Part shown: one piece after another, positions 45,336 through 53,662 of the stretch
Layout: every line of letters begins with the position of its first letter
Numbering within the stretch: the first letter of the stretch is position 1
From: Citrobacter sp. RHB25-C09
GTDB lineage: Bacteria; Pseudomonadota; Gammaproteobacteria; Enterobacterales; Enterobacteriaceae
NCBI RefSeq assembly: GCF_013836145.1
Contig: NZ_CP057483.1
Coordinates: 806,001 to 870,000 of the forward strand
Direction of reading: 5' to 3'
Length of the DNA stretch: 64,000 nucleotides
Position numbers and translations under genes: made by a program
The notes under the pieces: model-generated
Told to the model about the DNA's origin: nothing
Database searches by the model: none
Seen by the model: only the letters and a program-made list of their open reading frames with translations

Positions 45336-45368
45336 AGAATCCGATGAAGCACAATGAAGAGGTCATCA

Positions 45369-45491
45369 ATGCGCCAGTTCTTTAAAACGTACTTTACCGC
45401 GACAGAAGGGTTGTCCTGGTTGGCCTGGCCGAGCGCGCCGCAGCGCTTAAAGATGCTGGAAGAACTGATGCAGTGGGAGGTGACAGCCTGA
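45369..45491 (+). CDS. sgrT: SgrT, small peptide inhibitor of the glucose transporter
   Basis: SgrT is a 40-aa peptide (MRQFFKTYFTATEGLSW...LMQWEVTA) encoded inside SgrS, against about 43 aa in E. coli. In E. coli it inhibits PtsG directly, independently of base pairing. The start MRQF, the YFTAT segment, PQRLKMLE and LMQW are shared; the middle (EGLSWLAWPSA) and the tail have changed. A GAAGAGG ribosome-binding site lies eight bases before the ATG. Confidence 0.9.
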   Translation: MRQFFKTYFTATEGLSWLAWPSAPQRLKMLEELMQWEVTA

Positions 45492-45542
45492 CCTCTGAAT
45501 TGCAGACATCATGTGTGACTGAGTATTGGTGTAAAATCACCC

Positions 45543-45572
45543 GCCAGCAGATCCTCTCTGCTGGCTTTTTTT
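45543..45572 (+). terminator. Rho-independent terminator of SgrS
   Basis: A perfect 8-bp stem (GCCAGCAG with CTGCTGGC), a 7-base loop and seven T residues. The U-tract is also the Hfq-binding end of the RNA. Confidence 0.9.
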
Positions 45573-45600
45573 GCTTCCGTTGTGCTTAAAGGATTCCACT

Positions 45601-46779
45601 ATGTTCTGGTTAATGACGATGGGACGACGTCTCAACGGTGTTTACGCAGCGTTTATGCTGGTCGCATTTATGATGGGTATCGCTGGCGCATTGCAGGCAC
45701 CGACGCTGAGCCTGTTTCTCAGTCGCGAGGTGGGTGCGCAGCCGTTTTGGGTTGGGTTGTTTTACACGGTTAACGCCATTGCCGGGATTGGGGTCAGCCT
45801 GGCGCTGGCTAAACGCTCCGACAGCCAGGGTGACCGCCGCAAGCTCATTATGTTTTGCTGCCTGATGGCCATCGGGAATGCGCTGCTGTTTGCCTTTAAT
45901 CGTCATTACCTCACACTGATCACCTGCGGCGTACTGCTGGCCTCGCTGGCGAATACGGCCATGCCGCAGTTGTTTGCACTGGCGCGTGAATACGCCGATA
46001 GCTCGGCGCGCGAAGTGGTGATGTTCAGCTCAGTCATGCGTGCGCAACTTTCGCTGGCATGGGTCATTGGTCCGCCGCTGGCCTTCATGTTGGCGTTAAA
46101 TTATGGCTTTACGGTGATGTTTGCGATTGCCGCCGGGATTTTCGCCATCAGTTTCCTGCTGATTGCGCTTATGCTGCCCTCGGTAGCGCGGGTTGAGCCG
46201 CAGGCGGATGTGCCGGTCACTCAGGTTGGCGGCTGGCAGGATAAAAACGTGCGGATGTTGTTTATCGCCTCCACCCTGATGTGGACCTGCAACACCATGT
46301 ACATCATTGATATGCCGTTATGGATCAGTGCGGAGCTTGGACTGCCGGATAAACTTGCCGGCATCCTGATGGGCACCGCTGCCGGGCTGGAGATCCCGGC
46401 GATGATCCTCGCAGGCTATTATGTCAAACGCTTGGGCAAACGTCGGATGATGGTGACCGCCGTCGCGGCTGGCGTGTTGTTTTATCTCGGTCTGATTTTC
46501 TTTCATAGCCAGACTGCACTGCTGGCCCTGCAACTTTTTAACGCGGTGTTTATCGGCATTATCGCGGGTATTGGGATGCTCTGGTTTCAGGATCTGATGC
46601 CGGGTAGGGCAGGTTCTGCCACCACCTTATTTACCAACAGTATTTCGACAGGCGTTATTCTGGCGGGGGTGATTCAAGGGGCGGTGGCACAAAGCTACGG
46701 TCACTTTGCGGTCTATTGGGTGATCGCCGCAATTTCTCTCGTTACGCTGGTAATGACCGGGCGGGTGAAGGACGTTTGA
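45601..46779 (+). CDS. setA: SetA, sugar efflux transporter
   Basis: SetA is an inner-membrane MFS exporter of glucose- and lactose-type sugars and analogues. With SgrS it helps recovery from glucose-phosphate stress. The protein is 392 aa from the ATG at 45601 (MFWLMTMGRRLNGVYAAFM; E. coli 392 aa), with about 12 hydrophobic helices and the LAKRSDSQGDRRKLI loop 2-3 motif. The open frame starts earlier, in the SgrS terminator, but that part is not coding. It begins 29 bases after the SgrS end and probably uses read-through. Confidence 0.95.
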   Translation: MFWLMTMGRRLNGVYAAFMLVAFMMGIAGALQAPTLSLFLSREVGAQPFWVGLFYTVNAIAGIGVSLALAKRSDSQGDRRKLIMFCCLMAIGNALLFAFNRHYLTLITCGVLLASLANTAMPQLFALAREYADSSAREVVMFSSVMRAQLSLAWVIGPPLAFMLALNYGFTVMFAIAAGIFAISFLLIALMLPSVARVEPQADVPVTQVGGWQDKNVRMLFIASTLMWTCNTMYIIDMPLWISAELGLPDKLAGILMGTAAGLEIPAMILAGYYVKRLGKRRMMVTAVAAGVLFYLGLIFFHSQTALLALQLFNAVFIGIIAGIGMLWFQDLMPGRAGSATTLFTNSISTGVILAGVIQGAVAQSYGHFAVYWVIAAISLVTLVMTGRVKDV

Positions 46780-46789
46780 TTTGCGGAAT

Positions 46790-46870
46790 GCCGGATGGCG
46801 GCGTACGCCTTATCCGGCCTACAAATGGCACCGTCCTGTAGGCCTGATAAGCGCAGCGCCATCCGGCATT
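46790..46870. repeat. BIME (REP pair) between setA and leuD
   Basis: GCCGGATGGCGGCG...TTATCCGGCCTAC and GTAGGCCTGATAAGCGC...CATCCGGCAT lie between convergent genes. Confidence 0.87.
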
Positions 46871-46876
46871 GCGAGT

Positions 46877-47482
46877 TTAACGCATAAACGCTAGCTGCTT
46901 CTCTTCGTAAGCGGCTATCGCCTCTTCGTGTTGCAGCGTCAGTCCGATGCTATCCAGACCATTCAGCATGCAGTGGCGGCGGAAGTCGTCAATATGGAAG
47001 CTGTAGGCTTTATCGCCTGCTTTCACCACCTGCGCTTCCAGATCTACTTCAAAATGAATGCCCGGATTTGCCTGTACCAGCGTAAACAACTCATCCACTT
47101 CTTCATCGGTCAGCTTCACCGGCAGTAACTGGCTGTTGAAGCTGTTGCCGTAGAAGATATCCGCAAAGCTCGGCGCGATGACCACTTTGAAGCCATAGTC
47201 GGTTAACGCCCACGGCGCGTGCTCGCGCGATGAACCGCAGCCGAAGTTTTCCCGCGCCAACAGAATTGACGCGCCCTGGTATTGCGGAAAGTTCAGCACA
47301 AACTCTGGGTTCGGCTGCTGCCCATTTTCATCCAGGAAACGCCAGTCGTTAAACAGATGGATGCCGAAGCCCGTGCGGGTGACTTTCTGCAAAAACTGCT
47401 TCGGGATAATCGCGTCAGTATCGACGTTGGCGGCATCCAGCGGAACAACCAGGCCGGTATGTTGGGTAAATTTCTCTGCCAT
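46877..47482 (-). CDS. leuD: LeuD, isopropylmalate isomerase small subunit
   Basis: LeuD is the swivel-domain subunit of the LeuCD isomerase that converts 2-isopropylmalate to 3-isopropylmalate. The protein is 201 aa from the ATG at 47482 (MAEKFTQHTGLVVPLD), the E. coli length. Family motifs VDTDAIIPKQFL and ENFGCGSSREHAPWAL are present. The 12 extra codons upstream overlap leuC's end and have no support. It is the last gene of leuABCD. Confidence 0.97.
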   Translation of the reverse strand: MAEKFTQHTGLVVPLDAANVDTDAIIPKQFLQKVTRTGFGIHLFNDWRFLDENGQQPNPEFVLNFPQYQGASILLARENFGCGSSREHAPWALTDYGFKVVIAPSFADIFYGNSFNSQLLPVKLTDEEVDELFTLVQANPGIHFEVDLEAQVVKAGDKAYSFHIDDFRRHCMLNGLDSIGLTLQHEEAIAAYEEKQLAFMR

Positions 47483-47492
47483 GGTGGTTTCC

Positions 47493-48893
47493 TTATTTGA
47501 TGCTGCGAATGTCGGCAAAATGACCAGTCACGGCGGCAGCGGCTGCCATCGCCGGGCTCACCAGATGGGTACGCCCACCGCGGCCCTGACGCCCTTCAAA
47601 GTTACGGTTGCTGGTTGAGGCGCAGCGTTCGCCTGGGTTCAGACGATCGTTGTTCATCGCCAGGCACATAGAGCAGCCAGGCAGACGCCATTCAAAACCT
47701 GCTTCGATGAAAATTTTATCCAGACCTTCTGCTTCGGCCTGTGCTTTCACAGGACCAGAGCCGGGTACAACCAGCGCCTGTACGCCCGGAGCCACTTTGC
47801 GTCCTTTCGCCACCACCGCGGCGGCGCGTAAATCTTCAATTCGTGAGTTGGTGCAGGAACCGATAAACACTTTATCGATCGCCACTTCGGTTAACGGGAT
47901 CCCTGGCTTCAGACCCATGTAGGCCAGCGCTTTTTCGGCGCTTGCACGTTCAACCGGATCGGCAAAGGAGGCCGGATCGGGAATGTTGTCAGTGACAGAA
48001 ATGACCTGGCCAGGATTGGTGCCCCAGGTGACCTGCGGGGCAATCTCTTCAGCCTGCAAGGTCACGATGGTATCAAAGGAGGCATCGGCGTCAGTTTTCA
48101 GTGTCTTCCAGTATTCCACCGCATCGTCAAAATCTTTGCCTTTCGGCGCATGCAGACGGCCTTTCACATAGTTAAAGGTAGTTTCATCCGGTGCGACGAT
48201 CCCTGCTTTGGCGCCTAATTCAATGGCCATGTTGCACAGGGTCATGCGACCTTCCATGCTCAGGGCGCGAATTGCGTCGCCACAAAACTCAACGACGTGG
48301 CCGGTGCCGCCTGCGCTGCCGGTTTTACCGATAATCGCCAGCACGATATCTTTCGCTGTGATACCCGGTGCCGCAGTGCCTTTGACTTCAATCTTCATGG
48401 TTCTGGCGCGGCCCTGTTTCAGGGTTTGGGTCGCCAGCACATGTTCAACTTCAGACGTACCAATACCAAACGCCAGTGCGCCAAACGCGCCGTGGGTGGC
48501 GGTATGGGAATCGCCGCAGACGATGGTCATTCCCGGCAGGGTAACGCCTTGCTCTGGCCCCATAACGTGCACAATGCCCTGATACGGATGGTTCAGGTCG
48601 TACAGCTCCACGCCAAATTCTTTGCAGTTTTTAATCAGTTCCTGCATCTGAATACGCGCCATATCACCGCAGGCATTGATGTCTTTTGTTTGGGTCGAGA
48701 CGTTATGATCCATGGTGGCGATGGTTTTGCCCGGCTGACGCACCGGACGACCGTGTGCACGCAGGCCATCAAACGCCTGCGGGGAGGTCACTTCATGGAC
48801 CAGGTGTCTGTCGATATACAACAGCGGGGTTTCGTTCGGTGCTTCATAGACTACATGAGCGTCGAATAATTTTTCATATAACGTTTTAGCCAT
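47493..48893 (-). CDS. leuC: LeuC, isopropylmalate isomerase large subunit
   Basis: LeuC carries the 4Fe-4S cluster of isopropylmalate isomerase (aconitase family). The protein is 466 aa, the E. coli length. Cluster cysteines are in FIGSCTNSRIEDL and the C-x2-C of LPGCSMCLAMN. The substrate-site segment CGDSHTATHGAFG is intact. It begins two bases after the leuB stop and lies 10 bases before leuD. Confidence 0.97.
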   Translation of the reverse strand: MAKTLYEKLFDAHVVYEAPNETPLLYIDRHLVHEVTSPQAFDGLRAHGRPVRQPGKTIATMDHNVSTQTKDINACGDMARIQMQELIKNCKEFGVELYDLNHPYQGIVHVMGPEQGVTLPGMTIVCGDSHTATHGAFGALAFGIGTSEVEHVLATQTLKQGRARTMKIEVKGTAAPGITAKDIVLAIIGKTGSAGGTGHVVEFCGDAIRALSMEGRMTLCNMAIELGAKAGIVAPDETTFNYVKGRLHAPKGKDFDDAVEYWKTLKTDADASFDTIVTLQAEEIAPQVTWGTNPGQVISVTDNIPDPASFADPVERASAEKALAYMGLKPGIPLTEVAIDKVFIGSCTNSRIEDLRAAAVVAKGRKVAPGVQALVVPGSGPVKAQAEAEGLDKIFIEAGFEWRLPGCSMCLAMNNDRLNPGERCASTSNRNFEGRQGRGGRTHLVSPAMAAAAAVTGHFADIRSIK

Positions 48894-48895
48894 GA

Positions 48896-49987
48896 TTACA
48901 CCCCTTGCGCGACAAAACGGGCAATGATGTCACCCATCTCATCGGTACTGACGGCGGTAGCGCCACGGGCTAAATCACCGGTGCGGATACCTTCTTCTAA
49001 TGCGCGATTGATCGCGCGTTCAATCGCGGTTGCCGCTTCATCGGCATCCAGGCTGTAGCGCAGCAACAGCGCCAGAGACAAAATTTGCGCAATCGGGTTA
49101 GCGATATTTTTCCCGGCGATATCCGGTGCGGAACCGCCCGCAGGCTCGTACAGGCCAAAGCCTTGCTCGTTCAGACTGGCGGAAGGCAGCATCCCCATCG
49201 AACCCGTTATCATCGCGCATTCATCCGACAGAATGTCGCCAAACAGGTTAGAACACAGCAGCACGTCAAACTGCGACGGATCCTTGATTAACTGCATGGT
49301 GGCGTTGTCGATGTACATATGCGCCAGCTCCACGTCCGGATACTCTTTGGCGATCTCATTGACAATCTCACGCCACAGAATCGAGGTTTGCAGGACATTC
49401 GCTTTATCAACGGAGGTCACTTTATGGCGACGTTTACGCGCCGACTCAAACGCAATACGTGCGATACGTTCAATTTCAAAACGGTGGTACACCTCGGTAT
49501 CGAACGCTTTTTCATGCTGACCGCTGCCTTCGCGACCTTTCGGCTGACCGAAGTAAATACCGCCGGTCAGTTCACGCACGCACAGAATGTCGAAACCGTT
49601 GGCGGCGATATCGGCACGCAGCGGACAGAACGCTTCCAGTCCCTGATACAATTTTGCCGGACGCAGGTTACTGAATAATTTGAAATGCTTACGCAATGGC
49701 AGCAGCGCGCCGCGTTCTGGCTGTTGGTCTGGCGGCAGATGTTCCCATTTTGGGCCGCCCACGGAGCCGAACAATACGGCATCAGCCTGTTCACAGCCTT
49801 CAACCGTTGCTTTCGGCAGCGGCTGGCCGTGGTTGTCGATGGCGGCGCCACCAACGTCATAATGGCTGGTGGTAATGCGCATATCAAAACGCTGGCGAAT
49901 CGCGTCCAGTACTTTCAGGGCTTGCGCCATCACTTCCGGGCCAATGCCATCACCCGGCAAAACGGCAATATGGTAATTCTTCGACAT
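48896..49987 (-). CDS. leuB: LeuB, 3-isopropylmalate dehydrogenase
   Basis: LeuB oxidatively decarboxylates 3-isopropylmalate with NAD+ to the direct precursor of leucine. The protein is 363 aa from the ATG at 49987 (MSKNYHIAVLPGDGIGPEV). That ATG shares one base with the leuA stop (TGATG), so coupled translation is likely. A GTG one codon upstream is a weaker choice. The substrate arginine region RPAKLYQGLEAFCPLR and the NAD motif HEPAGGSAPDIAG-type sequence (YEPAGGSAPDIAGKNIANP) are present. Confidence 0.97.
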   Translation of the reverse strand: MSKNYHIAVLPGDGIGPEVMAQALKVLDAIRQRFDMRITTSHYDVGGAAIDNHGQPLPKATVEGCEQADAVLFGSVGGPKWEHLPPDQQPERGALLPLRKHFKLFSNLRPAKLYQGLEAFCPLRADIAANGFDILCVRELTGGIYFGQPKGREGSGQHEKAFDTEVYHRFEIERIARIAFESARKRRHKVTSVDKANVLQTSILWREIVNEIAKEYPDVELAHMYIDNATMQLIKDPSQFDVLLCSNLFGDILSDECAMITGSMGMLPSASLNEQGFGLYEPAGGSAPDIAGKNIANPIAQILSLALLLRYSLDADEAATAIERAINRALEEGIRTGDLARGATAVSTDEMGDIIARFVAQGV

Positions 49988-51558
49988 CACACGGTTTCCT
50001 TGTTGTTCTCGTTGTTCTGAGCTTTGCGTTGCAACTCTTTTTCGACTTCGGCGGCTCGCCAGATATTGTTCAGTACGTGGACCATCGCTTTGGCGGAAGA
50101 CTCGACAATGTCGGTCGCCAGACCGACGCCGTGGAAGCGACGACCATTATAATTGGCAACGATGTCCACCTGACCCAGCGCGTCCTTACCATGACCTTTG
50201 GCGGTCAGGCTATATTTCACCAGTTCAATGTCATAGGCGGTAATGCGGTTGATGGCTTGATAAACGGCGTCAACCGGGCCGTTACCGTTTGCCGCTTCCG
50301 CTTTGACGTCATTACCACAGGCCAGCTTAACCGAGGCGGTAGCGATAGCATTTGATCCGGACTGCACGCTGAAGTAATCCAGGCGGAAATGTTCAGGTTC
50401 TTCCTGCTGCTTATTAATAAACGCCAGTGCTTCCAGGTCGTAATCAAAAACCTGACCTTTTTTATCTGCCAGTTTCAGGAAGGCGTCGTACAGGTTATCC
50501 AGGCTGTACTCGCTCTCTTTATAGCCCATCTCATCCATGCGGTGTTTCACGGCAGCACGTCCGGAACGGGACGTCAGGTTCAGTTGCACCTGATTCAGGC
50601 CGATGGATTCCGGGGTCATGATTTCGTAGTTTTCGCGGTTCTTCAGTACGCCGTCCTGGTGAATACCGGAGGAGTGGGCGAAAGCGCCGCTGCCGACAAT
50701 TGCTTTGTTCGCCGGGATTGGCATGTTGCAGATCTGGCTGACTAACTGGCTGGTGCGCCAGATCTCCTGGTGGTTGATGCGGGTGTTCACGTTCAGTATG
50801 TCCTGGCGCACTTTAATCGCCATGATCACCTCTTCCAGCGAGCAGTTACCGGCACGTTCACCGATACCGTTCATTGCGCCTTCGACCTGACGCGCCCCGG
50901 CGTGAACCGCAGCCAGCGCATTACCGACACCCAGTCCTAAATCGTCGTGGGTATGAACGGAAATAATGGCTTTATCGATGTTTGGCACGCGTTCATACAG
51001 ACCGGAGATAATGCCTGCGAACTCAAACGGCATGGTATAGCCGACGGTATCAGGAATGTTGATGGTTTTGGCGCCAGCATTGATGGCGGCTTCGACTACG
51101 CGGGCCAGGTCGGCAATAGGGGTACGACCGGCATCCTCACAGGAGAACTCGACGTCATCGGTATAATTACGGGCGCGTTTTACCATATAAATGGCGCGTT
51201 CAATAACCTCATCCAGCGTACTGCGCAACTTGGTCGCGATATGCATTGGCGAGGTGGCAATAAAAGTATGAATACGGAATGCTTCGGCGACTTTCAGCGA
51301 TTCTGCCGCGACGTCGATATCTTTTTCCACGCAGCGCGCTAACGCACAGACCCGGCTGTTTTTGACCTGACGGGCGATGGTCTGTACGGACTCAAAATCG
51401 CCTGGAGAAGAGACGGGAAAGCCGACCTCCATCACGTCGACACCCATTCGCTCGAGGGCCAGGGCAATCTGCAGTTTTTCTTTCACACTCAGGCTTGCCT
51501 GTAACGCCTGTTCACCGTCGCGTAATGTGGTGTCGAAAATAATGACTTGCTGGCTCAT
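49987..51558 (-). CDS. leuA: LeuA, 2-isopropylmalate synthase
   Basis: LeuA condenses acetyl-CoA with 2-ketoisovalerate in the first committed step of leucine synthesis and is feedback-inhibited by leucine. The protein is 523 aa, the E. coli length. The HMGL-like TIM barrel starts FDTTLRDGEQ and contains the metal-binding HxH of SVHTHDDLGLG. The C-terminal leucine-binding regulatory domain covers about residues 390-520. It is the first structural gene after the leuL attenuator. Confidence 0.97.
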   Translation of the reverse strand: MSQQVIIFDTTLRDGEQALQASLSVKEKLQIALALERMGVDVMEVGFPVSSPGDFESVQTIARQVKNSRVCALARCVEKDIDVAAESLKVAEAFRIHTFIATSPMHIATKLRSTLDEVIERAIYMVKRARNYTDDVEFSCEDAGRTPIADLARVVEAAINAGAKTINIPDTVGYTMPFEFAGIISGLYERVPNIDKAIISVHTHDDLGLGVGNALAAVHAGARQVEGAMNGIGERAGNCSLEEVIMAIKVRQDILNVNTRINHQEIWRTSQLVSQICNMPIPANKAIVGSGAFAHSSGIHQDGVLKNRENYEIMTPESIGLNQVQLNLTSRSGRAAVKHRMDEMGYKESEYSLDNLYDAFLKLADKKGQVFDYDLEALAFINKQQEEPEHFRLDYFSVQSGSNAIATASVKLACGNDVKAEAANGNGPVDAVYQAINRITAYDIELVKYSLTAKGHGKDALGQVDIVANYNGRRFHGVGLATDIVESSAKAMVHVLNNIWRAAEVEKELQRKAQNNENNKETV

Positions 51559-51597
51559 GGTTAGGTCCTTTGTCTCTTAGGGCGCCTTGCTTCGAGC

Positions 51598-51626
51598 ATA
51601 AAAAAACCCGCGCAATGGCGCGGGTT
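51598..51626 (-). terminator. leu operon attenuator terminator
   Basis: On the minus strand, AACCCGCGC and GCGCGGGTT form a stem with a CATT loop, followed by seven T residues. It lies between leuL and leuA and acts as the attenuator hairpin. Confidence 0.93.
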
Positions 51627-51647
51627 CTTATCTTGACTGAGTGCTGA

Positions 51648-51734
51648 CTAATGCTGAATGCCGCTCACCCGTCTACCGCGCAACGAAGATGCGTTTAGTA
51701 GTAGTAGGCTGTTAAAGCGAGCGATACGAATCAT
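51648..51734 (-). CDS. leuL: leu operon leader peptide
   Basis: This 28-aa leader peptide (MIRIARFNSLLLLNASS, then LRGRRVSGIQH) carries four consecutive leucine codons, all CTA, which stall the ribosome when leucyl-tRNA is scarce so that the terminator does not form. The last 19 residues match E. coli; only positions 2-9 differ. A CTGGAG ribosome-binding site precedes the ATG. Confidence 0.93.
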   Translation of the reverse strand: MIRIARFNSLLLLNASSLRGRRVSGIQH

Positions 51735-51767
51735 TAATCAACTCCAGAGAAATACGTTGTGCTTTTA

Positions 51768-51796
51768 GTGGTACTGGATACGCCCAACGATGTCAA
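51768..51796 (-). promoter_or_regulatory. leuLABCD promoter
   Basis: On the minus strand, a perfect TTGACA (-35, 51796-51791) and TACCAC (-10, 51773-51768) are 17 bases apart, with TATCCAG just before the -10, as in the E. coli leu promoter. Confidence 0.7.
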
Positions 51797-51799
51797 CCC

Positions 51800-52386
51800 C
51801 ATCATCAGAAAACACAGCTGAACGCGGCAGGAATGCGCTAAGCGTTTTAGCTAATTGTGCTGAACTTTTTGGTGGATCCCATATTAACCGATGTGAGCGC
51901 GTACACACTTTTCATCATTTGACATATCTAAGCATGCTTTTTTGCATCTCATGTAAAAAGGTAAGATAACGTACCGATGAAGCTAAATAGACTATCTGTA
52001 TGATTATCATATGGTTGTTTTTTCTTATGGAGGTTTTATATTCGTCAAAGCGCTTTTATTGATAAGTTTTTGTTAATAAATAACGTATAAACAATATAAA
52101 CATTTAATTAAAACTTAAAATATCATTCATAAAACAGATGATTGTCTATTTGTCTGGCTTATGTTTATATTGCGAGCGTCATTAATACTTATGAGTTATC
52201 GTGCTGTGAAGGATACCACATCGCGCTGGCGTTGGTTTTTCACTTTTTAAACTTGCGTCTTTATGTATTCCTAAAATTAAACTCAGCTCTTTTTCTTATT
52301 TTATATGCATGGTAAATCATATTCCCTGAGATTATTTTTATGCATCCGGCAAGAAAAGGGAGTTAAGCGTGACAGTGGAGTTAAGC
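51800..52386 (+). promoter_or_regulatory. AT-rich region upstream of leuO
   Basis: This stretch of almost 600 bases between the leu promoter and leuO holds no gene. It is very rich in A and T, with long T and A runs around 52010-52140. In E. coli and Salmonella the equivalent region is bound and silenced by H-NS, with LeuO relieving silencing. I cannot fix the leuO promoter from sequence alone. Confidence 0.55.
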
Positions 52387-53337
52387 ATGCCAGAAGTAAA
52401 AGTAGACAAAACAAATTCTCCTGTTTTAGAGACGGAGAAACCGCAACTTCGTATGGTTGACCTTAATTTGTTAACGGTATTTGATGCGGTGATGCAAGAG
52501 CAAAATATCACCCGCGCAGCTCATGCGTTAGGGATGTCCCAACCTGCGGTCAGTAACGCGGTTGCGCGCCTTAAGGTGATGTTTAATGACGAATTATTTG
52601 TGCGTTATGGCCGTGGTATTCAACCTACTGCGCGCGCATTCCAGCTCTTTGGTTCTGTTCGCCAGGCGCTGCAGTTGGTACAGAATGAATTACCCGGTTC
52701 AGGTTTCGAACCTGCCAGCAGTGAACGCGTGTTCAATCTCTGTGTTTGCAGCCCTCTGGATAATATCCTGACCTCCATGATTTATAATCATGTTGAAAAA
52801 ATCGCGCCAAATATACAGGTCGTTTTTAAATCCTCATTAAATCAAAACACAGAACATCAATTACGTTATCAGGAAACAGAATTCGTTATTAGCTACGAGG
52901 AGTTCCGTCGTCCTGAATTCACCAGCGTGCCGTTGTTTAAAGATGAAATGGTTTTGGTTGCCAGTCGCAAACATCCGCGGATCAGTGGTCCGTTGTTAGA
53001 GAACGATGTTTATAACGAACAACATGCTGTCGTTTCCCTCGACCGCTTCGCGTCATTTAGCCAACCCTGGTACGATACGCCTGATAAACAGTCCTGCGTG
53101 GCTTATCAGGGCATGGCCTTAATTAGCGTACTGAACGTAGTCTCTCAAACCCAGCTAGTGGCCGTCGCACCGCGCTGGCTGGCGGAAGAGTTTTCTGAGG
53201 GACTTGATCTGCAAGTATTACCGCTGCCGTTAAAACTCAATAGCAGAACCTGTTATCTTTCCTGGCATGAGGCTGCCGGAAGAGATAAAGGACATCAATG
53301 GATGGAAGAGCTGTTAGTTTCTGTCTGTAAGCGCTAA
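52387..53337 (+). CDS. leuO: LeuO, LysR-type regulator and H-NS antagonist
   Basis: LeuO is a global LysR-type regulator that counteracts H-NS silencing at many loci. The protein is 316 aa from the ATG at 52387 (MPEVKVDKTNSPVLE...), against 314 in E. coli. The winged helix-turn-helix lies around residues 25-80 (LNLLTVFDAVMQEQNITRAAHALGMSQPAVSNAVARLK). The effector-binding domain follows, with an insertion-prone N-terminus. A GTG at 52369 with its own Shine-Dalgarno is an alternative start (see findings). A terminator follows the gene. Confidence 0.95.
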   Translation: MPEVKVDKTNSPVLETEKPQLRMVDLNLLTVFDAVMQEQNITRAAHALGMSQPAVSNAVARLKVMFNDELFVRYGRGIQPTARAFQLFGSVRQALQLVQNELPGSGFEPASSERVFNLCVCSPLDNILTSMIYNHVEKIAPNIQVVFKSSLNQNTEHQLRYQETEFVISYEEFRRPEFTSVPLFKDEMVLVASRKHPRISGPLLENDVYNEQHAVVSLDRFASFSQPWYDTPDKQSCVAYQGMALISVLNVVSQTQLVAVAPRWLAEEFSEGLDLQVLPLPLKLNSRTCYLSWHEAAGRDKGHQWMEELLVSVCKR

Positions 53338-53347
53338 GTCCGTTTGG

Positions 53348-53380
53348 AATAAACCGGATTAAAACTTCCGGTTTATTCTT
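53348..53380 (+). terminator. Terminator of leuO
   Basis: A perfect 11-bp stem, AATAAACCGGA with TCCGGTTTATT, and an 8-base loop are followed by a short CTT run. It lies 11 bases after the leuO stop. The weak T-tract makes it less certain than the other terminators. Confidence 0.65.
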
Positions 53381-53662
53381 TATCTTATTTCTTATCTGGA
53401 ATTTTCTGCTGAATTGACGATGTGGGTCTGTCACCTGCGCCGCTAAAAAATGGCTGATCCGCTGTAACTTTGTCTTTTTAAGCGATTAATTTTCTGCACA
53501 CCGGCTATTGTTGGTGTAATTCGCCAATTCCTTCCTCCTTTTCTTTCATTTGTACTTTTTTACTGACGAGTAAGGCTGCTCAGGCGAATTGCCTGCACCG
53601 TGGCGAGCGGTTAATGTGTTAAAACTTCGTTATTAGTTATTCGTCATTCAGTGAGGCAAGCC
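53381..53662 (+). promoter_or_regulatory. ilvIH upstream control region
   Basis: About 280 bases without a gene lie before ilvI. In E. coli this region contains several Lrp sites that activate ilvIH in the absence of leucine. I see AT-rich blocks of the right kind (for example 53500-53570) but cannot place individual Lrp sites with confidence. Confidence 0.5.

Larger units (their letters stand above)
45343..45572 (+). ncRNA. sgrS: SgrS, dual-function small RNA of glucose-phosphate stress
   Basis: SgrS is an Hfq-dependent RNA of about 230 nt that blocks ptsG and other sugar transporter mRNAs during glucose-phosphate stress. The 5' end GATGAAGC and the ptsG-pairing region GTGTGACTGAGTATTGGTG (from 45512) are identical to E. 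coli. The RNA ends in a strong terminator. The 5' part encodes SgrT. The bases between SgrT and the pairing region vary from E. coli, while the functional 3' end is conserved. Confidence 0.95.
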
